11,378 nt of DNA, taken from NCBI GenBank assembly GCA_946887385.1, contig CAMPKU010000142.1:1-11378 (forward strand), read 5' to 3'. The position numbers and the translations under genes were made by a program. Shown here piece after piece: positions 5,886-11,378 of the stretch. How positions within the stretch are numbered: position 1 is the stretch's first letter; each line of letters opens with the position of its first letter. The stretch comes from an uncultured Gammaproteobacteria bacterium. Lineage in GTDB: Bacteria > Pseudomonadota > Gammaproteobacteria > Rariloculales > Rariloculaceae. Below the pieces are notes generated by a model, which was given only the letters and a program-made list of their open reading frames with translations, searched no databases and had not been told where the DNA came from.

Positions 5886-7712
5886 GTGCCTACACTCAAT
5901 CGCACGTTCGTCGTGATCTCGACTGCAACCGCAAGCCTGTTGTCGACGCATGCGCACGCGCAACCGCGACCGACGCCCCCCGAGCCTACCGAGCAACAGC
6001 GTCTACGTTCGCAGAGCCCCGGCGGGCCGCTCTCGCCCGGCGTCGAGCTGCCGGCCTGGCCTGCGCCGGCCAACCGCGCGATGGGGGCGTCGGCCGTGAC
6101 CGACGAGTTGCTCGCGAATCCGTCGCCCGGCGATTGGCTAACTTGGCGACGCACCCACGATGGGCTCGGTTTTTCGCCGCTCGCGAGCATCGACAAGAGC
6201 AACGTGGGCACGCTGCAGCTCGCCTGGTCGTTATCGCTGCCCGCGGGTCCGAACGCGGCTACGCCGCTCGTTCACGACGGCGTCATTTACGTGCACTCTT
6301 TCGGCGATCACGTGCAGGCGTTTGACGCCGCCACGGGCGATGAGCTGTGGCACTACGCGCGCGAGCTGCCGAGCACCTCGCGCCCGACGGTCAAGCGCAA
6401 CATGGCGCTCTATGGCAGCCGAATCTTTTTCGGCACCTCCGACGTGCACGTCGTCGCGCTCGACGCGAGAACCGGCGCCGTCGTATGGGACACTTCGATC
6501 ATGACGCCCGGCGGCGGCTTCGGCCTAACGGGTGGGCCGCTCGTCGCACGCGGCAAGGTGATGCAGGGCGTCAACGGCCAGGCGCCGGGCGGCGCCTACA
6601 TCGTGGCGCTCGACGCCGACACCGGCGAGGAAGCGTGGCGTTTCCACACGATCGCACGGCCCGGCGAGCCCGGCGGCAATAGCTGGAACGGCTTGACCCT
6701 CGAGCAACGCACGGGAGGCTCCGTTTGGACGGCCGGCAGTTACGACGCCGAGCGCAATCTCGCCTTCTTCGGCCCCGCGCCAACCTATGACACCGGGCCG
6801 CTACGCGACCCCGTGGCGCAGCGCGGCGTGTCGAACGAAGCGCTCTATACGAACGCCACGATCGCGCTGAACCCCGACGACGGCACGCTCGTCTGGCACT
6901 TCCAGCATGTTCCGAACGATCAATGGGACTTCGACTGGGCATTCGAGCGGCAGCTGCTGACGCTGCCGATCGACGGCCGCGAGCGTCGCGTGCTCGTGAC
7001 GGCGGGCAAAGAGGCGATCTACGACGCGCTCGATCTCGACGAGGACGGCCGCTATCTGTTCTCGATCGATCTCGGGCTTCAGAATTTCATCACCGCCATC
7101 GACCCGCGCACCGGCGCCAAGACGATCGATCCGAATCTCGTCCCGTCACGCGAGCAGGCGATCGTCGTATGCCCGCACGCGGGCGGGGCCAAGAGCTGGG
7201 TGCCTGCATCGATCAATCCCGCTACCAAGGTCTTGTACGTGCCGCTCGTGGAGTCGTGCATGGATCTGACGCCGGTGCCGCAGGACCAGCGGGGCTCGCT
7301 GTCGACCGGCGTGCGCTGGACGATTCGCCCGCCGCTGAACGGCGACGGGCGCTACGGCCGCATCCAGGCCATCGACCTCACGACGCAGCGAACGCTGTGG
7401 ACGGAGCGCCAGCGCGCGCCGCAAACGACGGGCACGTTGGCGACGGCGGGCGGGCTCGTGTTCGCTGGCGCGCTCGACCGCGTCTTCACGGCGTACGACG
7501 ACGCGACGGGCGAGGGTCTCTGGCAAGCGAAATTGAATGACGTCCCGAGCTCGGCACCGATCAGCTACGCCGTCGACGGCAAGCAATACGTCGCGATCAC
7601 GGTGGGTCACGGCTCGGCGCATGCGCTCACCTTTCCGATGCTGACGCCCGAGATCGATCTGCCGATCGTGCGGAGCGCGACGATCTGGGTATTTGCTTTA
7701 CCGGGCCGCTGA
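5886..7712 (+). CDS. Exported PQQ-dependent dehydrogenase-type beta-propeller protein
   Basis: This 608-residue protein is a quinoprotein alcohol-dehydrogenase-type eight-bladed propeller, with a signal peptide ending near THAHA-Q. Repeated tryptophan-docking motifs mark the blades, for example AFDAATGDELW (145-155), ALDARTGAVVW, ALDADTGEEAW, ALNPDDGTLVW, AIDLTTQRTLW and AYDDATGEGLW. Other landmarks are GKEAIYDALD and CPHAGGAKSWVPAS (429-442), which matches the family CP..GG..W signature. The likely catalytic Asp348 lies in WDFD (347-350), with Asp350 two residues on, a feature of lanthanide-type enzymes. However, the usual metal-ligand Glu and Asn appear replaced (GVNGQAPGG at 228-236 and FGPAPTYDTG at 295-304), and the adjacent Cys-Cys disulfide is absent. 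There is no fused haem domain, so electrons would need a separate carrier such as the cytochrome c at 10369. The substrate is unknown. The start GTG has a strong ribosome binding site. Confidence 0.9.
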   Translation: MPTLNRTFVVISTATASLLSTHAHAQPRPTPPEPTEQQRLRSQSPGGPLSPGVELPAWPAPANRAMGASAVTDELLANPSPGDWLTWRRTHDGLGFSPLASIDKSNVGTLQLAWSLSLPAGPNAATPLVHDGVIYVHSFGDHVQAFDAATGDELWHYARELPSTSRPTVKRNMALYGSRIFFGTSDVHVVALDARTGAVVWDTSIMTPGGGFGLTGGPLVARGKVMQGVNGQAPGGAYIVALDADTGEEAWRFHTIARPGEPGGNSWNGLTLEQRTGGSVWTAGSYDAERNLAFFGPAPTYDTGPLRDPVAQRGVSNEALYTNATIALNPDDGTLVWHFQHVPNDQWDFDWAFERQLLTLPIDGRERRVLVTAGKEAIYDALDLDEDGRYLFSIDLGLQNFITAIDPRTGAKTIDPNLVPSREQAIVVCPHAGGAKSWVPASINPATKVLYVPLVESCMDLTPVPQDQRGSLSTGVRWTIRPPLNGDGRYGRIQAIDLTTQRTLWTERQRAPQTTGTLATAGGLVFAGALDRVFTAYDDATGEGLWQAKLNDVPSSAPISYAVDGKQYVAITVGHGSAHALTFPMLTPEIDLPIVRSATIWVFALPGR

Positions 7713-7771
7713 CAGGCGCGCAGTCACCGCGCGGAGCCGGTACGTGAGCTCGAGCAGCGCGCCCCGCGTCT

Positions 7772-9169
7772 TTACTCAAAGCTGAACACATCTTCCTCCT
7801 GCGGCCGCTCCAGGCCCTCCTCCCAGTACTGCTCCCAGATGCGCGCCCACGGGCGCCCGTACATGTCCGGCACCTCGAGCTCGATCGTGGTGCCGGGCGT
7901 GACCGGCGTCGACCTGCCCTCGATCGGGAAGATCGTCTGCACGCACTCGATGTAGGGCTGCGGGTCGCCCTCCTCGAAGCCGCTGAGCTTCACGATGTTG
8001 CGGATGATGCGCACGGGTTCGATCAGCGCTTCCGGGTCGTACAAAATCGCCTCGTGATTGAGGCCGAGGAACCCGCCGTTGGCGTCGCGGTTCGGCGTGT
8101 AGATCTCGATCGTCTGCATACGGCTCGAGTGCTCGAATGCCGCGTGGGTTGCCCAGCCCTGGATGTTCGAGGTCCAGGTGATCAGCGCGTCGCCGTCCCA
8201 GAAGCCGATCGTCTCGCCGTACCAACGCGGCACGTCGGCACCGAGCCTTGGGATCGCGCCGTCCATGTTGAACTCGCGGCCAACATGGATGTTCGTGACG
8301 AAGTTGTCTGCGACGCCGCCCGTGATCTGCACCAGCGACGGCGTCACCAGAATCGACTGTTCCCAGAGCGCGGACTCGTGCCAGCGGCGCAGGAACCCTT
8401 CCGGCCAGCAGTACTGCGACGGCCACTGCGGCGCGTTCGTGTGACCGTGGTGATAGGCCTCCTGCACCATGCGCTTCTGGTACTCCGGCGTGAGCAACGA
8501 CAGGACCGTCGGAATCTGCACGTGCCGCATGCGAAACCAATACTGGTTCTCCGCACGCGCGGGATGCAGATAGCGCCCCGTCCACTCGCCGGGCACGGTG
8601 GCGTAGGTGTGCTCGGTGGGGCCGCCGCGCCCGCGTGTCTCCTCGAGCAGCGCCTCGTAGTGCTCCTGCGCGGTCTTGAAGGGGTACGGGCTCACAATCG
8701 CCTCGCGCGGATAGTCGCGGTCGCAATAGCCCCATGGCGCCGACTTAGGCGGATCCGGGCCGATCAGCGCATCCTCGCCCCAGAAATCCTCGAGCGCGGC
8801 GGAGCTGTTGCAGCGGAAGTAGCGCGGATCGCTCCACAGCTCGCGATCCTTGTAGAAGTCCGACGTCGTGAAAAGATCCACGGGGAGAGGGTCGATGCCG
8901 GGCGGCGTCTCGCCATTGCGCGCCGAACCTACGAAGCCGGTTTCCGGATCGCGCCGCGGATCGAACGGAATCTGCGTGCGCTGGGCCGGGTTGCCGAGCC
9001 CGCGCCGGACCGTTGCGCCGGTCATGTGATGCTCGTTCAGGTCGGCTGCCAGCGGCCGCGCCCGCCCTACGCTTTCGAAGTCAATGTTCGCGGCGGTCTG
9101 CGCGAATACAGCGCTCATGGAGAAGGTCATCAGCGCGGTGGCGGCCAGCCGCAATGTATCGTTTCTCAT
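7772..9169 (-). CDS. Exported protein of unknown function, 465 residues
   Basis: I do not recognise a named family with an assigned reaction. The protein begins with a clear signal peptide ([18 protein letters not shown], then QTA). The mature part is rich in Trp, Tyr, Pro and acidic residues and has no membrane segment. Notable segments are [18 protein letters not shown] (117-132), [20 protein letters not shown] (239-258), [17 protein letters not shown] (288-304) and [18 protein letters not shown] (316-333). The last resembles the WYG.S.G.W.GD.L segment of large exported families found in environmental Proteobacteria and Acidobacteria, often near PQQ or DUF1080 genes. The His/Cys cluster at 239-254 could bind a metal, but that is speculation. 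The ATG at 9169 has AGGTGAG upstream. The gene runs convergent to the quinoprotein with a 59-base gap and no visible terminator. A role in the same extracellular metabolism is inference. Confidence 0.8.
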   Translation of the reverse strand: MRNDTLRLAATALMTFSMSAVFAQTAANIDFESVGRARPLAADLNEHHMTGATVRRGLGNPAQRTQIPFDPRRDPETGFVGSARNGETPPGIDPLPVDLFTTSDFYKDRELWSDPRYFRCNSSAALEDFWGEDALIGPDPPKSAPWGYCDRDYPREAIVSPYPFKTAQEHYEALLEETRGRGGPTEHTYATVPGEWTGRYLHPARAENQYWFRMRHVQIPTVLSLLTPEYQKRMVQEAYHHGHTNAPQWPSQYCWPEGFLRRWHESALWEQSILVTPSLVQITGGVADNFVTNIHVGREFNMDGAIPRLGADVPRWYGETIGFWDGDALITWTSNIQGWATHAAFEHSSRMQTIEIYTPNRDANGGFLGLNHEAILYDPEALIEPVRIIRNIVKLSGFEEGDPQPYIECVQTIFPIEGRSTPVTPGTTIELEVPDMYGRPWARIWEQYWEEGLERPQEEDVFSFE

Positions 9170-9401
9170 GGTGGTCTCACCTGGTCATGCTTCTGAGTAG
9201 TCTAGCTGCTCGATGCGCGAGCATCTTCAGTGCCAGCCCCAGCGCAGACGGGTGATTCGAACGACCGTGCGGCGAGCGGGAAGCAGCAGCGGGCGCACGA
9301 GCCCGTCGTTGCACCACCTTCAGACCGCCGCTTTCGTGGATCGACAGCCGAACCGCCGGCGCAGCCGCGGGGCCGCGCCGGCAACTACAACGTGCTCGAC
9401 C

Positions 9402-9971
9402 TTAGTTGTCCGACCGATCGTGGTTGCTCGATTGATCGTGGCTTGCGTCGCCGCCCGACTGCAGAGCTTGTGCCGTTGCAAGGTGCTCCCTGAGCACGGG
9501 CAGCAACTCTTCAGCGTGTTCGGCAACATCGGAATCGCCGCTCCGAGCCTGCATCTCGTATTTCGCGATCGTCTCCTGGTGCGCTTTGGTCATCTCGGCC
9601 GCAAATTGCCGATCGAACTCCGCGCCTGACAGACGAGCCAGCTCGTCGTGCTTTCGGGTTTGCTCTGCGGTCGGCTGTGCGGGGGGGATGACTTTTAAGT
9701 CCTTCGCAAGCTCGGCCGTTTTCTTCATCGCGCTCGAATGGTCTTCGACGAGCATTTCGCCGAAGGCGCGCACACCCTCGCTCTGGCCCTTCTGCTGAGC
9801 AAGCTCGCCCATCTTCGTTTCCGCGATATCGCCGCGCACGGCGTCCATCAGAAATCTCGCCTCTGGGCTGTCTTGCGCCAACGCCACTTCTTGCGCCGAT
9901 GCAACTCCGCCGGCGGACAATGCCAGCGCCGCATACACCGCCGCCAAGGATCTCTCCGTCGTTCTAGCCAT
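9402..9971 (-). CDS. Exported DUF4142 family protein
   Basis: This 189-residue protein has a signal peptide (AAVYAALALSAGGVASA, then QEV) and one DUF4142 domain, a helical bundle distantly related to ferritin-like folds. Family-like stretches are ARFLMDAVRGDIAETKMGEL (38-57), EGVRAFGEMLVEDHSSAMKK (65-84) with the typical V..F...MV.DH pattern, and LARLSGAEFDRQFAAEMTKA (111-130), then HQETIAKYEMQA. The C-terminal 18 residues are a polar tail rich in Asp, Ser, Asn and His. The function is not established. Members are exported and often stress-linked, and metal binding has been proposed. The start is ATG 9971, seven bases after GGAGG. The ATG at 9977 abuts that Shine-Dalgarno and is too close. 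An open frame continues upstream to 10298, but its residues look non-coding. The gene is divergent from the cytochrome c gene. Confidence 0.88.
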   Translation of the reverse strand: MARTTERSLAAVYAALALSAGGVASAQEVALAQDSPEARFLMDAVRGDIAETKMGELAQQKGQSEGVRAFGEMLVEDHSSAMKKTAELAKDLKVIPPAQPTAEQTRKHDELARLSGAEFDRQFAAEMTKAHQETIAKYEMQARSGDSDVAEHAEELLPVLREHLATAQALQSGGDASHDQSSNHDRSDN

Positions 9972-9974
9972 GAC

Positions 9975-9990
9975 CATTCCTCCATGAATG
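9975..9990 (-). promoter_or_regulatory. Small hairpin overlapping the DUF4142 ribosome binding site
   Basis: On the minus strand CATTC-ATGGAG-GAATG can fold into a five-base stem. The Shine-Dalgarno GGAGGA (9983-9978) lies in its loop and 3' arm. It could weakly limit translation. The stem is short and may be coincidental. Confidence 0.2.
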
Positions 9991-10309
9991 GGTAAAAGGG
10001 AGCGGTGGATGTGCAAGTCCCGTACCCACGGAGCACCTGGCAAGAGTGTCCGGCTCGCGCGCCGGCGCGGCTCGAGTGCCTGCGACACGCCCGAAAAACG
10101 ACTGCGCAAAATCGCAATCAGCAAACCAAAACCGGCAAGACAACAGATAGGGCCAGCGGCGCAGTGCGCGCCCCGGCGCGAAGACGGGGTTCGGGTGCAA
10201 CCCGCCCGCGCACAGCTCGAGCACGCAAGGGCAACCCTTCCGGCGCCGTTGCTCATTGGCCACGGCCGGCGCGAGCCTGACGTATCTTGCGGGAGCATCA
10301 GGGATGGCT

Positions 10310-10318
10310 TGCTAGAAT
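10310..10318 (+). promoter_or_regulatory. Candidate extended -10 promoter of the cytochrome c gene
   Basis: TGCTAGAAT is an extended -10 (TGN followed by TAGAAT, which matches TATAAT at five of six bases). A -35-like TTGCGG lies at 10287-10292, but the spacing of 20 bases is too long, so the extended -10 would have to carry recognition. Transcription would start near 10325, leaving a leader of about 45 bases before the ATG. Confidence 0.4.
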
Positions 10319-10368
10319 CACCCCTTGGCCGGGGCTTTCAGGCCCCCTTTTCTGGAGAGCTTACGTCC

Positions 10369-10758
10369 ATGTCCGCGATCCGACGCATCCGCCTGTTCGC
10401 ACTGGCCGCCTTGCTGGCCGCGCCCGCCGCTTACGCCGGCGATGGCGATGCTGCCAACGGCAAGGAACTGTTCACGGCCAATGGCTGCCCCGCCTGCCAT
10501 GGCGTGACGAAGGAAGACACTTCGAAGGTGGGCCCCAATCTCGTCGGCGTCGTGGGACGCCAGGCCGGCACCACGCAAAGCCTCTTGGGCCCCAGCGAGA
10601 ACCTGAAAAAATACGGTGTGACTTGGAACGCCGAGACCTTGGATGAATTCTTGGCCGATCCGAACGCCAAGGTGCCTGGCACAGCGATGATGGGCATTCT
10701 GACCGATCCACAGCAACGCGCCGATGTGATCGCCTACCTCTCCACACTGAAGAATTAA
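10369..10758 (+). CDS. Periplasmic class I cytochrome c
   Basis: This 129-residue c-type cytochrome has a signal peptide (RLFALAALLAAPAAYA, then GDGDAANG). The haem is attached covalently at Cys40-Pro-Ala-Cys43-His44 (NGCPACHG), with His44 as one axial ligand. Met107 in KVPGTAMMG is the likely sixth ligand, which fits class I cytochromes of the mitochondrial and c2 type (KVGPNLVGVVGR, then VPGTAM). The C-terminal helix RADVIAYLSTLKN is typical. The mature protein of about 106 residues is normal for a single-haem soluble electron carrier. The ATG at 10369 follows GGAGAG at 10353-10358, a rather long spacing. The gene stands alone, with a strong terminator about 60 bases downstream. It could pass electrons from periplasmic dehydrogenases, including the quinoprotein at 5886, to a terminal oxidase, but no sequence feature links the two. 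Confidence 0.93.
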   Translation: MSAIRRIRLFALAALLAAPAAYAGDGDAANGKELFTANGCPACHGVTKEDTSKVGPNLVGVVGRQAGTTQSLLGPSENLKKYGVTWNAETLDEFLADPNAKVPGTAMMGILTDPQQRADVIAYLSTLKN

Positions 10759-10813
10759 CGCCGTCGCCGATACGTGCCACCGGGCCGTCAAAGCGAATCT
10801 CGTCCTTGCGGAA

Positions 10814-10845
10814 TAAAAAAGCCCCCGGCGTTCAAGCCGGGGGCT
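10814..10845 (-). terminator. Intrinsic terminator of the minus-strand partial gene, possibly bidirectional
   Basis: A perfect nine-base stem, GCCCCCGGC (10821-10829) with GCCGGGGGC (10836-10844), encloses a six-base loop. One further A-T pair closes the base. Reading the minus strand, the stem is followed by TTTTTTA, a classic rho-independent terminator for the gene ending at 10870. On the plus strand the run after the stem (TCTTGCTC) is poor in T, so it would end cytochrome c transcripts less efficiently. Confidence 0.88.
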
Positions 10846-10869
10846 CTTGCTCACACAGCGGCGTTCAGC

Positions 10870-11378
10870 TTACCGGCTGACCTGGACGATGGTGCCACTA
10901 CCAGGGGCGCCGGTGCCGGGGTCACCGTTAGAGACCACCTTCACCCAGAGTGCATCCTTGTCCTTGAAGTAAGCCGTCTCGCTCGACTTGCGCAGCGCAT
11001 CCAGGCTGTTCTGCGATGCACCCGACGCTGCGGTGGTGAATCCCGGCAGCTCGAAGATCACCCACGAGCCGGAATCCAGTTCCGCGAGGTTGAGGTTCAG
11101 GGACGGCCTTTCGGTGGTCACCTTCATCTCGGTACCGGCTCGCACGTTGGTGCCGGTGACGGTGTACTCCTTGCCATTGCGGCTGAGCACTACCGGCGGC
11201 TGAGCAGGAGGTCCACCGGCACCGCCGCCAGCAAAATCTCCAGGACCCGGCCCTCCGGGAGCGGCTCCGCCGGGAGCGGCTCCGCCGGGACCGGCCGTTG
11301 CACCGGGGCCGCCCGGACCCCTACCGCCCGCCGCTGCAGCCGGTGCGCCAGGACGGGCTGCTGCGCCCGGAGCTGCTG
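10870..11378 (-). CDS. Partial protein with Gly/Pro/Ala-rich repetitive segment and unknown C-terminal domain
   Basis: The gene enters from beyond the window end, so its N-terminus is not visible. 168 residues can be read. A GTG at 11190 opens a 106-residue version, but the frame stays open without a stop to 11378, so the true start lies outside. Visible residues 1-60 are almost only Gly, Pro and Ala, with units such as PGGAAPGGAAPGGPGPG, like a flexible or collagen-like linker. The C-terminal part starts at QPPVVLSRNGKEYTVTGTNV and looks beta-rich, with alternating hydrophobic residues (VTTERPSLNLNLAELDSGSW, then VIFELPGF). It then has a short helix-like stretch (NSLDALRKSSETAYFKDKDA) and ends LWVKVVSNGDPGTGAPGSGT, IVQVSR. 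I recognise no family. An exported or surface protein is a guess based on the linker. It ends 25 bases before a strong intrinsic terminator. Confidence 0.68.
   Translation of the reverse strand, partial: AAPGAAARPGAPAAAAGGRGPGGPGATAGPGGAAPGGAAPGGPGPGDFAGGGAGGPPAQPPVVLSRNGKEYTVTGTNVRAGTEMKVTTERPSLNLNLAELDSGSWVIFELPGFTTAASGASQNSLDALRKSSETAYFKDKDALWVKVVSNGDPGTGAPGSGTIVQVSR
11254..11295. repeat. Short tandem repeat, 15-base unit
   Basis: TCCGCCGGGAGCGGC occurs at 11266-11280, and with one mismatch at 11281-11295. A 12-base version lacking one codon lies at 11254-11265. On the coding (minus) strand each unit encodes a Gly-Gly-Ala-Ala-Pro type block, so copy-number changes would lengthen the linker in frame. 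Confidence 0.75.

Larger units (their letters stand above)
9972..10368. other. Long divergent intergenic region with two small dyads
   Basis: About 400 bases separate the DUF4142 and cytochrome c starts. I see no convincing gene: open frames on both strands have atypical residue content, lack ribosome binding sites and overlap one another. The notable structure is a pair of short dyads with three-base centres. They are CGGGT-GCA-ACCCG at 10192-10204 and AAGGG-CAA-CCCTT at 10227-10239, with centres 35 bases apart. Both lie upstream of the cytochrome promoter candidate. Confidence 0.4.

Noticed and set aside
7713..7771. The gap between the convergent quinoprotein and 465-residue genes, searched for a bidirectional terminator.
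   Set aside because: Only GCGC-rich runs are present, with no stable stem followed by T residues.
9245..9270. A tRNA-like T-loop, GTTCGAATC, on the minus strand near 9255-9263.
   Set aside because: The five-base T stem does not pair at two positions, and no matching acceptor strand or anticodon arm is found at the right distance. It is best read as a chance TTCGAA palindrome.
9978..10298. An upstream extension of the DUF4142 frame to 10298 with a short hydrophobic stretch (CCLAGFGLLIAIL).
   Set aside because: A strong Shine-Dalgarno and a signal peptide place the start at 9971. The extension is Arg/Cys-rich, resembles no family and has no ribosome binding site.
1..11378. CRISPR arrays, rRNA or tRNA genes, toxin-antitoxin pairs, defence genes, reverse transcriptases or retron-like RNA.
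   Set aside because: No regularly spaced repeats, RNA gene signatures or such protein motifs were seen on either strand.

Overview
The window is GC-rich DNA that reads as a gammaproteobacterial chromosome. The placement rests on slyX, a small gene typical of Proteobacteria and mainly Gammaproteobacteria, on the DUF2959 lipoprotein, and on a soluble class I cytochrome c. The mix of exported esterases, DUF1080 and PQQ enzymes would suit an environmental lineage such as Steroidobacteraceae or a relative, but that family-level placement is a guess.

Layout. (i) 70-1548 (-) is an IS91-family transposase, the only clear mobile gene. (ii) 1708-1908 (+) is slyX. (iii) 1905-2162 (-) is a remnant of a TRAP-transporter solute-binding protein (DctP-like). 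It has a good ribosome binding site, a signal peptide and the first conserved segment, then it is cut off. It directly follows the stop of an exported alpha/beta hydrolase, 2163-3092 (-). (iv) 3228-4133 (+) is a second exported alpha/beta hydrolase, a divergent paralogue of the first. (v) 4260-4901 (+) is a DUF2959 lipoprotein. (vi) 4942-5739 (-) is an exported DUF1080 protein. It is divergent from (vii) 5886-7712 (+), a periplasmic PQQ-type beta-propeller dehydrogenase with an unusual metal site. (viii) 7772-9169 (-) is a 465-residue exported protein of unknown function. (ix) 9402-9971 (-) is a DUF4142 protein. (x) 10369-10758 (+) is a class I c-type cytochrome behind a long intergenic region. 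(xi) 10870 to beyond the window end (-) is a protein with a Gly/Pro/Ala-rich repetitive segment and a small C-terminal domain, ending at a strong intrinsic terminator.

How they fit together. Every native gene between slyX and the last partial gene carries a Sec or lipoprotein export signal, so this is a block devoted to the cell envelope and periplasm. Esterases could release alcohols, the quinoprotein could oxidise them, and the cytochrome c could take the electrons. The genes are on alternating strands and do not form one operon, so that pathway is inference. The region looks largely ordinary. The best leads are the quinoprotein lacking its usual calcium ligands, the inverted hydrolase paralogues with a shared C-terminal CxxC tail and an operator-like palindrome pair between them, the truncated DctP gene, and the collagen-like partial protein.
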